DNA of 64,000 nucleotides from Sphingobacteriaceae bacterium (GTDB lineage Bacteria; Bacteroidota; Bacteroidia; Sphingobacteriales; Sphingobacteriaceae), in NCBI GenBank assembly GCA_014380615.1, contig JACMJM010000062.1, forward strand, positions 62,001-126,000, read 5' to 3'. The stretch's first letter is position 1. The number at the start of each line of letters is the position of its first letter. Positions 35,174-45,400 of this stretch are shown here, piece by piece. A program made the translations under genes and the position numbers. The notes under the pieces are model-generated. The model was not told where the DNA came from. It saw only the letters and a list, made by a program, of their open reading frames with translations, and did not search any database.

Positions 35174-37630
35174 TTAATTTTTCATTCTGTTCGCTTCAGA
35201 TTCAAGGCCGGTAGATCGCCTTCTTTCGGGTTTAACATCATTACTCCCAAAACGGTAACTTATGCTAAGGTTAACAACCTGGCTCTCCCATTTATTGTTA
35301 AAGTTGAAATCCATATTCGAAAATTTGGTTGAACCTCTGTTACGCATGCTGTTGAAGATATCATTAATCCCAAGCTTAAGGTTCAGCTTTTTATTGTCGA
35401 AGGATTTTTTGAGGCCGGCATTTAAAAACGGTGAATTTCTGATTTTGAAAATTCCGTATTGCAGGGGCGACATATACCACGCTGACAGTTCGGCTCCCAG
35501 CGTTTTTGTGATGGTAAACTGATTGTCGGTGTTAATCTGAAATACGGTTTGGCTGGCTTTTAGCCTGTCGCCCAATACATCGGCTGTAAAGCCCATATTA
35601 AATACTTGAGCGTTGTTGTTAACGTTCCACCATTTCGACACCTTTAGCGGGGCGTAAATATTAAAAGAATAAATTGTTTGGTTGTCGAGGTTTCTTTCCA
35701 TTACAAAGGTTTCTCTTGTAATGTCGTTCTGCTCGGTAATTTGGGTCATTACGTTGGTGGTTTTGCTGTAACTTAAAGTTGCGGTTGTTGATCCTTTATA
35801 GGTGTACGATACCTGTGATGAATTGGTAAACTGAGGGTTTAGCAATGGATTTCCCTGTTGAAAAGTGTACTTATCTAACAGGAAGATAAAGGGATTCAAG
35901 TTAGCGTAATTCGGTCGATCGATTCTTCGGCTATAAGAAGCGCCTAACTGATGATCTTTACCTAACTTCTGACTTAATGAAACGCTGGGAAACAGTTCGA
36001 TATAATCGCGTTTAACCTCACGATTTATGGTAACAGAATTTCCGTTCGAATTGGTATGCTCTCCACGCAGCCCCATCTGGATACTGGTATTTTTAAATGT
36101 TTTGTTTAAGTTGATGTATGCCGCGTTAATGTTCTCTTTGTAAATAAAGTGATTAGAGCGGTTTTTATCGGGGCTCCAAACTGTGCCGTTTAGGGTAGAA
36201 AATCTCAGATCATTATCAGTGGTTACCCAACTGCTTTTCCATCCTGTTTCAAATTTTAATGATTTGCTAAGCGGCTGGGCATAATCCAATTTGGCCGACT
36301 TAATTTCAATTTTCGCCGGTGCCAGGTTGTTTATATATTCAACCGGAGTTGAATTGTTGAAATTGAGATAGTAGCTGTCGCGAAACTCATTCATTTTGCC
36401 ATTGTATTTCGAATAATCCGCATCAATGCTGAGCTCTTTTCCCGATGTATCGAGATTGGTTTTGAAATTAATGTTAAAGGCATTATTTGCGTAATACTGT
36501 TTATTTCTGCCATTAACATTAATCGCGCTGTCAACTTTGGCAGGCTGATTGAAAATCATAGTTCCGCTGTTTGATTTTTCATCCACCCAATTATTGTATC
36601 CGTTTATTAACAGGCCTATTGTTGTGTTCTTCTTCAGAAAAACGTCAATCCCGGCTTTATATCCATTATTATTTCTTCTGGAGTTCCAGCCATTATCCTG
36701 ATTGAAATTTGTAACAAAGCCCTTATCGCTTACTTTTCTATCCAGTTCGAAAGAGTTTACATTGCCATTATTGCTGTAGTTATAACTTCCGAAAACATTT
36801 ACCTTACCCTTACGGAAGTTTAAATTGCTGCTGCCATTATATTTTGAGGTTTTTCCATAGCCCGAGCCCAGGTTTACACTGCCATTAAAGCCCATGTTTT
36901 TGTTGCGTTTGGTTTTAATATTTATAATTCCGCCCTGTCCTGCCGCATCATATTTGGCCGATGGATTGGTAATCAGTTCTATCGTTTCTATTTGGCTGCT
37001 TTGCATACCCCTTAGCATGTTGGCCAGGTCGGCATTGCTCATATAAGTTGGTTTTCCGTCTACCATTACCAGTACACTATTTTTGCCGTTCATGGATATG
37101 TTGTCATCTTTATCAAGCGATACGCCGGGCGCTTTTTTAAGCACATCGAGAGCTGTATTACCAACAGCAACCGCACTGCCCTCCACATTAACAATAAGCT
37201 TATCGGCTCTTCTTTCCACAAAGGGCTTTTGAGCGGTAATAATAATTTCGTTTAATTTTTTCGAATCTCTTATTAATACAATCAGGGGAACCGAAATACT
37301 GCTCGGTCCGCTGCTAATAACCTGGCTGAATCCTTTTTTATATCCCACAGCCTGCACGGCGATCAGGAAATCCTCTGTTTGACTGATTTCGAAACTATAC
37401 GCACCGAACGCATCGGTTATTGCCGACTTTACCAGCGCAGAATCTTTAGCTTTAAGTAATGCAACATTAGCAAAATCTAAAGCCTTGTTTTGCTCGTCGC
37501 TTACTTTCCCGCTGATGCTTTTTGTTTGGGCCTGCAGGTTGCCCGCCAGGCTAAATGTTATGGAAAGGCAGATGATGGTACGCACAAGATTCTTTATTGG
37601 GAATAGGGTATTAGCGACAGTCTGTAACAT
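35174..37630 (-). CDS. Outer-membrane beta-barrel/TonB-receptor-like protein
   Basis: This 818-residue protein has a signal peptide (VRTIICLSITFSLAGNLQAQ), a carboxypeptidase-regulatory-like domain (SISGKVSDEQNKALDFANVA ... KKGFSQVI), a plug domain (KLIVNVEGSAVAVGNTALDV ... VMVDGKPTYMS ... SAKYDAAGQGGIINIKTKRN), and a C-terminal beta-barrel (about 250-800) ending VNLSISYRFGSND. It is of the outer-membrane beta-barrel family 3 type common in Bacteroidota. No SusD partner adjoins it; substrate unknown. Start ATG 37630. Confidence 0.88.
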   Translation of the reverse strand: MLQTVANTLFPIKNLVRTIICLSITFSLAGNLQAQTKSISGKVSDEQNKALDFANVALLKAKDSALVKSAITDAFGAYSFEISQTEDFLIAVQAVGYKKGFSQVISSGPSSISVPLIVLIRDSKKLNEIIITAQKPFVERRADKLIVNVEGSAVAVGNTALDVLKKAPGVSLDKDDNISMNGKNSVLVMVDGKPTYMSNADLANMLRGMQSSQIETIELITNPSAKYDAAGQGGIINIKTKRNKNMGFNGSVNLGSGYGKTSKYNGSSNLNFRKGKVNVFGSYNYSNNGNVNSFELDRKVSDKGFVTNFNQDNGWNSRRNNNGYKAGIDVFLKKNTTIGLLINGYNNWVDEKSNSGTMIFNQPAKVDSAINVNGRNKQYYANNAFNINFKTNLDTSGKELSIDADYSKYNGKMNEFRDSYYLNFNNSTPVEYINNLAPAKIEIKSAKLDYAQPLSKSLKFETGWKSSWVTTDNDLRFSTLNGTVWSPDKNRSNHFIYKENINAAYINLNKTFKNTSIQMGLRGEHTNSNGNSVTINREVKRDYIELFPSVSLSQKLGKDHQLGASYSRRIDRPNYANLNPFIFLLDKYTFQQGNPLLNPQFTNSSQVSYTYKGSTTATLSYSKTTNVMTQITEQNDITRETFVMERNLDNQTIYSFNIYAPLKVSKWWNVNNNAQVFNMGFTADVLGDRLKASQTVFQINTDNQFTITKTLGAELSAWYMSPLQYGIFKIRNSPFLNAGLKKSFDNKKLNLKLGINDIFNSMRNRGSTKFSNMDFNFNNKWESQVVNLSISYRFGSNDVKPERRRSTGLESEANRMKN

Positions 37631-37839
37631 ATTTGGTTTAAAAATATAGGTTAAGACGATGGGATGGGGGATTGGTTACAGGGGGGATGATTTTTATAAC
37701 TATCCGAAAAATGGGAGGCCAGTAATAGCTCTGATAATATTTAAATGGAAAATATCAGGGTGAATCATCTTATAACACTTATGATGGTCACCTAAAATCG
37801 ATATAATGGTCTTGTTAAAAGTAATTCTAGAGGAATCTC

Positions 37840-38118
37840 TTAATGTGTATCAGACTTTAGTCCTTTGATTCGTGTTAAAGCGTTATTCTCCTCATATATT
37901 TTAAGAACTGTGGAGAGTAAAGAAGTGATTGGCACCTCAAGAATACCCGCAATTTGGATTAATCTTCTAAGAGTTAAGTCGGTTTGCCCAAGTTCTATTT
38001 TTGAATAAGCATTTTGAGAGATTTCCAGTTTATAAGACATATAGCACTGTGAATAACCTTTTAGTAGGCGTTGTTGGCGGATTTCTTTTCCAATCATTGA
38101 ATGTATAAATAGATACAT
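37840..38118 (-). CDS. Small XRE-family transcriptional regulator
   Basis: The 92-residue protein (or 85 from the second in-frame ATG complementary to 38095-38097) has an N-terminal helix-turn-helix of XRE type: IRQQRLLKGYSQCYMSYKLE, ISQNAYSKIELGQTDLTLRR, and a final helix with IPITSLLS-like ending. There is no effector domain. It diverges from the RHS operon starting at 38401, with a pair of direct repeats (38143-38177) in between, which suggests it controls itself and perhaps that operon. Confidence 0.85.
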   Translation of the reverse strand: MYLFIHSMIGKEIRQQRLLKGYSQCYMSYKLEISQNAYSKIELGQTDLTLRRLIQIAGILEVPITSLLSTVLKIYEENNALTRIKGLKSDTH

Positions 38119-38142
38119 TAATACGATGATGTAACATTAGGG

Positions 38143-38177
38143 TTACAACTATGAGTGCTAACTTACAACTATAAGTG
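38143..38177. promoter_or_regulatory. Paired 15-bp direct repeats, candidate XRE operator
   Basis: TTACAACTATGAGTG (38143-38157) and TTACAACTATAAGTG (38163-38177) differ at one position and start 20 bp apart, about two helical turns, so a dimer or two monomers could bind one face of DNA. They lie 25 bases before the XRE start and ~225 bases before the 38401 gene. This is inferred from spacing and position only. Confidence 0.5.
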
Positions 38178-38400
38178 GTTGAATGTCGATAATTATCTAG
38201 TCATATTTGTTTCGAGTTTTAGAATACGCATCATTTACCTGTGATAATACATTAACCGCAAAGTTAGTCTTTCTGATAAGCTTTTAGTTGATTGTCATCG
38301 TGATTTGGTAAAAGAATCTATTGAAAGGTCTTTATAGAGTTTCCTTTGGTGCTTCATCGTTTTTTACTGCTCTTAAACTTGCATTTTCAATTAATGCTAT

Positions 38401-40968
38401 ATGATTAAAACGATTGTTATAGTTTTCTTATGTATTGTTGTTTCAACTATATGTCTCCCTGTAAATGCCCAAGACACAACAAGCGTTGAAACTGAGTCCT
38501 CCGCAGCCAATTTCACAGGTTCGGTAAAAGTAGCTATTAAGACGATTTCACAAAAAATAAATGATTCTGTTTCTACAGCAGCGAAACTAAATGTTATAAA
38601 ATGGCAGACTCTTCGCCTCGATACGGTAAAAAATAAAATTGCTCCGAAGGCAAATCAATATAAGTCAACTTTAGAAAGGAAATTAAAGCAACCATCTGAT
38701 TCTCTTATCAAAGAAAAAGCTGAGGCTTATGCCACTTCAAAATTGAAAGCAGGGAATCTTCCAGGTCTAAAAATAAATAATAGAGGGAATAAGAAGCCGG
38801 AAGATCTCTTTAATCTCTCTGTTGAAAATAATACTCTATATCTTTCAGATAGCCCCTTGCAAAAAAAGGCAGGTTTTCTAAACAATATTTCAATTGCCGG
38901 TAAATTTACAATAGCCAGAATTCCGGTAAATCTGGATTTATCAAATAATTTTTCCTCGGAGCAAGGTTTCTCAGCGATACAAAGCAATTTGTTCAAATTT
39001 AATTTTGATAAAGAGAGCATGTTGAATTCGTTTAAAACTGATGTAGATCGGTTTAAGGATGTTAGAGCCACTTTACTAAAGGGACTTGAGTTGCCTGACT
39101 TTACCAGTAGGGCGTTGATGTCTAAGCTCCATCAAATGCCTGAAGCTAAGTTTTTAACCTCTAATCCGGGATTTATTTCCTATTTAAAAAAACCTGAAAA
39201 TGTAAATTTCTTATTGTCCCTTGAGCCAAAGGAGCTAAAGGTAAAATTGGCAGAAATCATCGAGCAACAAAAGCAACCGCTAAATGAGTATGCATCCGAA
39301 AAGATAGGAAATATTAAAAATAAGCAAGCCAGTGCTGCCGAAAGTGAGATCGATAGTATAAAGAAAAGCACTACAGACAGTTATTTAAGGCTAAATAATA
39401 CATTGAGTAAATCGGGCCAGCAAAAAATAAGTTCGGGTATTACCGATTCGATTGTTTCGGTCATAGCTTCAATAAAGAATAAGCTCGCTGAAAACGGACT
39501 TGATTCCAGGAAGGTAGAGCTAGTCCAAAAGTTTATAGCGGGTAAGGGAGGTGTTGATGATCTTGAAGATGAGTTGTTTAATGAATTGAGTAAGAATCCT
39601 AACCCCGGTAAATTGCAATCGGCATTTAGGAAGGTGAGGTCGTTACAAACTGGTGCCATTGGGGGGCAATTGCCTGGAAGCTTTTTAAATAGGGACGTAT
39701 TTGCAAAGGGATTCAATTTATCTTTAAAAACCAGGAGCGGTAATGTTTCTTTTGGTTTGGGTAAACAGAAAGATTTAGGAGCCTCGAAAGATGCCGGGTT
39801 TGAAAGTTCCGTTTATGCTTCCCCGCGATTTTATACTTACCTCAGCGTACCTACCAACAAATCGTCTGTGGGCAGCGGTAAACTATCATGGATAGGATCG
39901 TTTAGCAGCCAAGACGATCATGCATTTCATTCGGCTGCTGCTGTAGGACGAAACAGTATGACGTTTACCGTTACCCAGGCATTGGTGTTGCCAAAAATGG
40001 GCCGCATGACCATGGATATCTCAAAATCAGCCAGTAAATATAATAATAGCCTGGATCCGGGAAGTGATCATTTGATGTTGGATAAAAGCGTGTTGAGTAA
40101 CTACATCAGCGACGACCTTTTTGAAACCATGTCACTTGGATTGAATCACGACCTTGAGAACAGGCGACTTAATGTAAGCAGTAATTTATATTTTAATTAT
40201 GCGGGTACAGGCTTCCAGAACCCCGGCTTGGCAGGGGGCAGCCAGATGAAAATGCGTGTGGGTGGAAATGTAAAAAAGGTATTTTATAAGAACAAACTCG
40301 CTATGAGCTTGCGAACAGATCTTAGAAATACACCTGTTGGTTTTAGTAATAATTCTCACTGGCAAAATTTACAAATTCAATACGACAGTCGTTTCAAGAT
40401 AAATAAGAAAGTTAATCTCAGTCTCAAATATTTAGAAAACGGTATGAATAAAGTGGGTGGTGTAAGCACGCCGGTTTATTCATCAACAAAGCTTCAGTTT
40501 GGCGGAAACGCAAACTACAAATTAGCGGGTAAATACTCATTTAGTAATATCACCATTGCGCAGCAGCAAGTACAAAATTCACAGCTTTTAGCTTCTGCAA
40601 GTAACTTCATCACCGTCAATTACCTGCAAAGTCTGGTTTTGAATAATACCAGTATCACTGCCAATATATTCTATAACAAAGAAACCAGCCCTGTAAAGTT
40701 GATAGGCAATATGATCAATGGCGACATCGGCTGCCAGTACTCATTCTTGAAAATGAATATCACTTCCTCAATAACCTATCTGGATAATCAGGATGTAGCC
40801 CGACAAGTCGGGATAAAACAAAATTTACAGTTGATGGCAGGGAAACACTTTGATATCAGTGCTTATGCAGATTTTAGAAAAAATCTCATCCAACCCCTAT
40901 TTCCAGATTTATATACTGCTGGTCGTGGAGAGTTGTCTATTAAATATTACCTAAAGAATAAATTCTAA
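38401..40968 (+). CDS. Secreted, probable outer-membrane protein of the RHS operon
   Basis: This 855-residue protein starts with a signal peptide (IKTIVIVFLCIVVSTICLPVNAQ). The first ~430 residues are lysine/serine/asparagine-rich and largely helical in look; the second half alternates hydrophobic and polar residues like outer-membrane strands, and the chain ends in an aromatic residue (YYLKNKF), as beta-barrel proteins often do. I do not recognise the family. The stop overlaps the next ATG by one base (TAATG at 40966-40970), so it is translated with the 364-residue protein. It may anchor or export the giant proteins downstream. Confidence 0.75.
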   Translation: MIKTIVIVFLCIVVSTICLPVNAQDTTSVETESSAANFTGSVKVAIKTISQKINDSVSTAAKLNVIKWQTLRLDTVKNKIAPKANQYKSTLERKLKQPSDSLIKEKAEAYATSKLKAGNLPGLKINNRGNKKPEDLFNLSVENNTLYLSDSPLQKKAGFLNNISIAGKFTIARIPVNLDLSNNFSSEQGFSAIQSNLFKFNFDKESMLNSFKTDVDRFKDVRATLLKGLELPDFTSRALMSKLHQMPEAKFLTSNPGFISYLKKPENVNFLLSLEPKELKVKLAEIIEQQKQPLNEYASEKIGNIKNKQASAAESEIDSIKKSTTDSYLRLNNTLSKSGQQKISSGITDSIVSVIASIKNKLAENGLDSRKVELVQKFIAGKGGVDDLEDELFNELSKNPNPGKLQSAFRKVRSLQTGAIGGQLPGSFLNRDVFAKGFNLSLKTRSGNVSFGLGKQKDLGASKDAGFESSVYASPRFYTYLSVPTNKSSVGSGKLSWIGSFSSQDDHAFHSAAAVGRNSMTFTVTQALVLPKMGRMTMDISKSASKYNNSLDPGSDHLMLDKSVLSNYISDDLFETMSLGLNHDLENRRLNVSSNLYFNYAGTGFQNPGLAGGSQMKMRVGGNVKKVFYKNKLAMSLRTDLRNTPVGFSNNSHWQNLQIQYDSRFKINKKVNLSLKYLENGMNKVGGVSTPVYSSTKLQFGGNANYKLAGKYSFSNITIAQQQVQNSQLLASASNFITVNYLQSLVLNNTSITANIFYNKETSPVKLIGNMINGDIGCQYSFLKMNITSSITYLDNQDVARQVGIKQNLQLMAGKHFDISAYADFRKNLIQPLFPDLYTAGRGELSIKYYLKNKF

Positions 40969-42062
40969 TGTTGAGGCAATTGTTTAGTATTCTGTTGTTT
41001 ATTATTTCCTTTCCGGTTTTAGGGCAAGTTAGCTTTCAGTTTATTCCCGAATTGAATGGAAGAAACATAGATGCCCTGATGAATATTCGGGTGATTAATA
41101 TATCCGGGCCTCAAACCGTCACGCTCAGTTTAATCGTTACCGAACGGAAACATGGGAGGGTGGTTAGTTTGAAAACCCAGCCATTTAACTTAAGGAATGG
41201 TAGTAACAACATCCCTCCAGCGACTATAAGAAGCTCAAAAGTTCAGTTTTCCGGAAACCGGATTTCAACTACCGTGGAAGAGAATGGTGTGTTTCCGGAA
41301 GGGGACTATGAGTATTGCTTTACAATCAACTCTCAACCAAACGGGCCAAATCAGAATGCTCCGGTTGAGCAATGCTTCAGCTATGAGCTGGTACCAACTG
41401 CTCCTTTAAGCCTTATAGAACCTTACGATAAAGATAAAATTTGTGAAAAACGCCCTATGTTAAGCTGGCAGCCTTCTTTTCCAAAAATCCCCGGATCTGC
41501 TTATCAGCTGGTATTGGTGGAGATTAAAGACCGGCAAAACGCTACTGAAGCCTTAAATTATAATTTGCCCCTTATTAGTCAAACAGGTATTAATTCACCG
41601 ATACTGCCTTATCCGGCATCAGCTAAAGAATTAATCGTTGGTAAAAGATATGCCTGGCAAGTAAGTATGTATAAGAATCAAACGGTGTTGAATCGCTCGG
41701 AAGTGTGGGAGTTTACGATAAATTGTAAAGAGGAGGAAGTGGTTCCTGTTTCTAACGAAAGCTTCAGGCATATTGATGATCTAGCAAAAGGAAATTATTA
41801 CATAGCAAGGGGATATGTCAGGTTCTATTTCGATAATGCTTACAATGAAAAAAAGCTTATATATTCAATAAAGGGTATCACAGACGCTAAAAAAAAGCTT
41901 AAACACCTTCCAAAACTGCAGTTACACAAGGGCAGAAACCAAATAAGCCTGGATCTTAATAAAATTGGAGGCTTTAAAGACGGTAGTTATTATGTCCTTA
42001 CTGTGCAGTTACCCGACGGGAGCCTGAGGAATTTACGTTTTGTTTATAAAAGCCAGGAATGA
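40968..42062 (+). CDS. Secreted Ig/FnIII-like protein of the RHS operon
   Basis: The 364-residue protein has a signal peptide (FSILLFIISFPVLGQ). It appears to be built of beta-sandwich segments: one at about 15-130 with a Cys pair in YEYCFTINS and VEQCFSYEL, then a fibronectin-like block (LSLIEPYDKDKICEKRPMLS ... KRYAWQVSMYKN ... WEFTIN, about 145-245) and a final beta domain. No enzyme motif is seen. It starts inside the stop of the 855-residue gene and ends overlapping the lipoprotein gene by four bases (ATGA), a tightly coupled trio. Possibly an assembly or surface scaffold protein. Confidence 0.75.
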   Translation: MLRQLFSILLFIISFPVLGQVSFQFIPELNGRNIDALMNIRVINISGPQTVTLSLIVTERKHGRVVSLKTQPFNLRNGSNNIPPATIRSSKVQFSGNRISTTVEENGVFPEGDYEYCFTINSQPNGPNQNAPVEQCFSYELVPTAPLSLIEPYDKDKICEKRPMLSWQPSFPKIPGSAYQLVLVEIKDRQNATEALNYNLPLISQTGINSPILPYPASAKELIVGKRYAWQVSMYKNQTVLNRSEVWEFTINCKEEEVVPVSNESFRHIDDLAKGNYYIARGYVRFYFDNAYNEKKLIYSIKGITDAKKKLKHLPKLQLHKGRNQISLDLNKIGGFKDGSYYVLTVQLPDGSLRNLRFVYKSQE

Positions 42063-42469
42063 GACTAGCGGTATTGTGCTTTATACTTCTGTTCTTAGGA
42101 ACCGTTGGCTGCAAAGATAAAGGTGAGTTTAGGGAATTATCTAAAGGGGGCATTACTGTTCAGCTAATAAAAAAAGAAGATGGGCAGGGGATACAATACA
42201 ATGTCAGGATAGTACCAGATGTATCACATTCTATTAATATCCGAAGTAAAAACGAACAGATGTTTTACAAGGCCGACAGCTGTTTTTTTATTAAACAGTC
42301 TGCAGGACCGAAGAAAATAATCGCAAAGGCTGTAGAGCCTATCGCTAACGGATTACAGAACCAGTTTGAGTATCTGGTATATTTCGACAATATAAATACG
42401 TCCTACAGCCTGATCTATCATGATAAATATCTGAGCGGTGAGATTTTTGAATTTGCTTTTGAAAATTAA
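42059..42469 (+). CDS. Small lipoprotein of the RHS operon
   Basis: The 136-residue product begins MRLAVLCFILLFLGTVGC, a lipoprotein-type signal with Cys 18. The residues after the Cys (KDKGEF) are charged, loosely like the surface-export signal of some Bacteroidota lipoproteins, so it may be surface-exposed. The rest is beta-rich and unrecognised. It overlaps the gene before it by four bases and precedes the 2195-residue gene by 23 bases. Confidence 0.7.
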   Translation: MRLAVLCFILLFLGTVGCKDKGEFRELSKGGITVQLIKKEDGQGIQYNVRIVPDVSHSINIRSKNEQMFYKADSCFFIKQSAGPKKIIAKAVEPIANGLQNQFEYLVYFDNINTSYSLIYHDKYLSGEIFEFAFEN

Positions 42470-42492
42470 TATAATAACCTACTTATCCATAT

Positions 42493-45400
42493 ATGATGCC
42501 TTTTTACACTAAGAGAATACGAATAGCTACAAGTCTTTTAGCAGTTTGGTTTATCAATCTTTTAACACCTGCAGTTTCATTGGCTCTAACTTCAGGACCT
42601 TCTCAACCAGAAGCTAAAGCATTCCAGGCGGCTGGAGTTTCAGACATGGTTGACTTGTCGACGGGAGATATGAAGTATAACATTCCACTGATGGATGTAG
42701 GTGGTTATCCCATTAATCTTAATTATAAATCTGGTGTAGGGATGGATGATGAAGCTAGCTGGGTTGGTTTGGGCTGGAACATAAATGTTGGAGCAATTAA
42801 TCGCCAGCTAAGGGGGCTTCCTGATGATTTCGCAGGAGATGAGATTGAAACCGAACATTACACTAAACCTAAAATCACAATTGGCGGTCGGGGCAATGCA
42901 AAGATAGAGCTTGCAGGAAGTTCCAAGGTTACACCATCATTATCTTTTACTTTGGGTGTATTTAGTGATAATTACACCGGTATAGGCGCCGAGGTTGGTG
43001 CAAATGCAGGTATATCGTATTCATTTGCAAACAGTGGTTTTTTAACGGCAGGCCTTGGGGTTGGAGTATTATCGAGTACCGCGAGCGGTGTGGATGTGAC
43101 CCCAAACTTCTCGCTCTCACTGCAGTCGGCAAAAACAGCTGGGATGACAACCTCCGCAACAGCGTCGCTGTCGCAGGGTTATAATACGAGATCAGGACTC
43201 AAAACCCTGTCGCTGGGTTCAAGTTTTTCGGTTACAGGCCGTGAAACGTTGACCAAGGAGGTTAAAGATGCTAATGGAAATCCGGTTAAAGACAGCGAGG
43301 GAAATCCTGTAACCGAAGACATAGAAAAGGTTGGTTCAACTGCTATGTCTCTTACGGGTAGTACAATTTCGTATAATACCGAGCCAATTTCACCTAAGAT
43401 TGCAATTCCTTATCATACCACTTACGAATCGTATAGTATAGATGCCGGCGGTGCTGCCTGGTTTATTTTTGGGGGCGGGGGCTTAACGGGTTACAAAAGT
43501 GTACGCAAGGTTTTGAATAATGCGCCATTTAAGACGAGAGCTTATGGATTCTTGTATGCAGATCTGGCTAAACATAACTTAAATGGCTTAATGGATTTTG
43601 TAAGGGAAAAAGATAATCCGATAGTAGAAGGCATTCCGAATCTGGCAGTTCCTGTACATACCCCAGATCTGTTCTCTTATACCAGCCAGGCTGGTGGCGG
43701 GCAGTTCAGGCTTTACCGCGATGGTACCGGGGTGTTTGCTGATAACGAAGTTAATGACGTATCTGAAATGCATTCTGACGGTGCCGACTATGGCGGTGGT
43801 GCATATTTTCATGGTGGTATAACGGTATTTGATCAGCATACCTCCAATAAATCGGGAAAATGGAACTTAGAAAATGAATACATCAATAAAGCTGATTTTC
43901 AATCAGAATCAGCAAGCAATCCTGAGACTGAGAAATCGTATTTCAAATTGGTTGGCGAGCATAGCCTGAGTAATACAGACTGGAAAAAACAGGGGTATTT
44001 TAATGGTGAAAAACCTGTTGCAATAAGTGTTAACGGTACCGTTGCAGAGAATAAGTTTCAGGGACAGGAAGCTATTACGAGTTCAATAGCCAGTAATAAA
44101 AAGCAAGCCAGGCGAACTTCCATCTCTTATCTTACCGCCAAAGAAGCATCTAACGGCGGTGTGTATAAACATCTCGAGTATTATCCATTCAGCGGCCGAA
44201 GTTATGTTCCTGATCCGGGTTTTGTACCCACGCCTGTATCAAGAACAGCGGGTCGTAATGCTGACCATATTTCTGAGATCACGGTAACGGATGAGGGTGG
44301 AAAGCGAATGGTTTATGGGATGCCGGTTTATAATAAAACCCAGGAGGAATATTCTTTTGCGGTTAATAGTTCCAATCCCGCTAACATCCATAAAAACCTG
44401 ATTAAGTTTAACGCTCAGGATATCAGTCGTGAGAATAAGAACGGTCTGGATAATTACTACCATAAAGAGAAGCAGCCTGCTTATGCTTCGAGTTATCTTT
44501 TATCGGGAATTCTATCTCCTGATTATGTTGACAAGACGGGCGATGGGATTAGTGATGATGATCTGGGTACTGCAGTAGAATTTCATTATTCGAAGATCGA
44601 CAATTTTAACTGGCGCTCGCCCATGTGGAAAGGCGGAGGCAGTTACAACTGGGCAACTTTCAATAAAGGCTTGCTGGCAGATGCTGATGACGATAAGGGA
44701 AGTGTAGTATATGGTGAAAAGGAACTATGTTACCTTCATTCGATTGAAACTAAAACCCATATCGCTTATTTTATTACTGAAGACAGACTGGATGCACTTG
44801 GGGTAAAGTCCGGTACACAGGGGGTAATGGGTGCCCTGGAAACCGGCGTAAAGCAGAAAAAACTGGTAGAGATCCGCCTTTATTCAAAAAATGATCTGAG
44901 TCATGCTATCAAAGTGGTTCATTTGGATCATAATTATAGTTTATGTACAAACAGTCCGAATTCGGAAGCTCCTGCCGGGGGCAAACTAACCCTGACGAAG
45001 GTATGGTTCGAGTACGGGCAGAGCAGTAACGGCAAGGATCATCCATATGAGTTTTCTTATCATAACCTTATAAATGGCACAGTTCCTGAATACGGGGTTT
45101 CGAGTACCGATCGCTGGGGCGTCTATAAAACAGGCACAAATCCGGCTGGTTTGGCTAACGATGAATTTCCTTATACCCGCCAAAATGATAAACCAGGTGC
45201 AGATCAGGCTGCGGCTCTCTGGCAGTTAAAACAAATCGTACTCCCCTCGGGCGGTAAGATCAATGTCGATTATGAATCGGACGATTATGCCTACGTTCAG
45301 GATAAACGGGCAATGGGGATGGTTCAGGTGAATGCCCTGGTGAAAGAGGCCGGTAACACCACTATCCTGAGCGATGCCAAAGGAATTGAAGTTGAAGTTT

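Noticed and set aside
35174-37630. SusC of a polysaccharide-utilisation locus
   Set aside because: No SusD, glycoside hydrolase or sigma/anti-sigma genes adjoin this receptor or the one at 12834, so only the general outer-membrane barrel call is kept.
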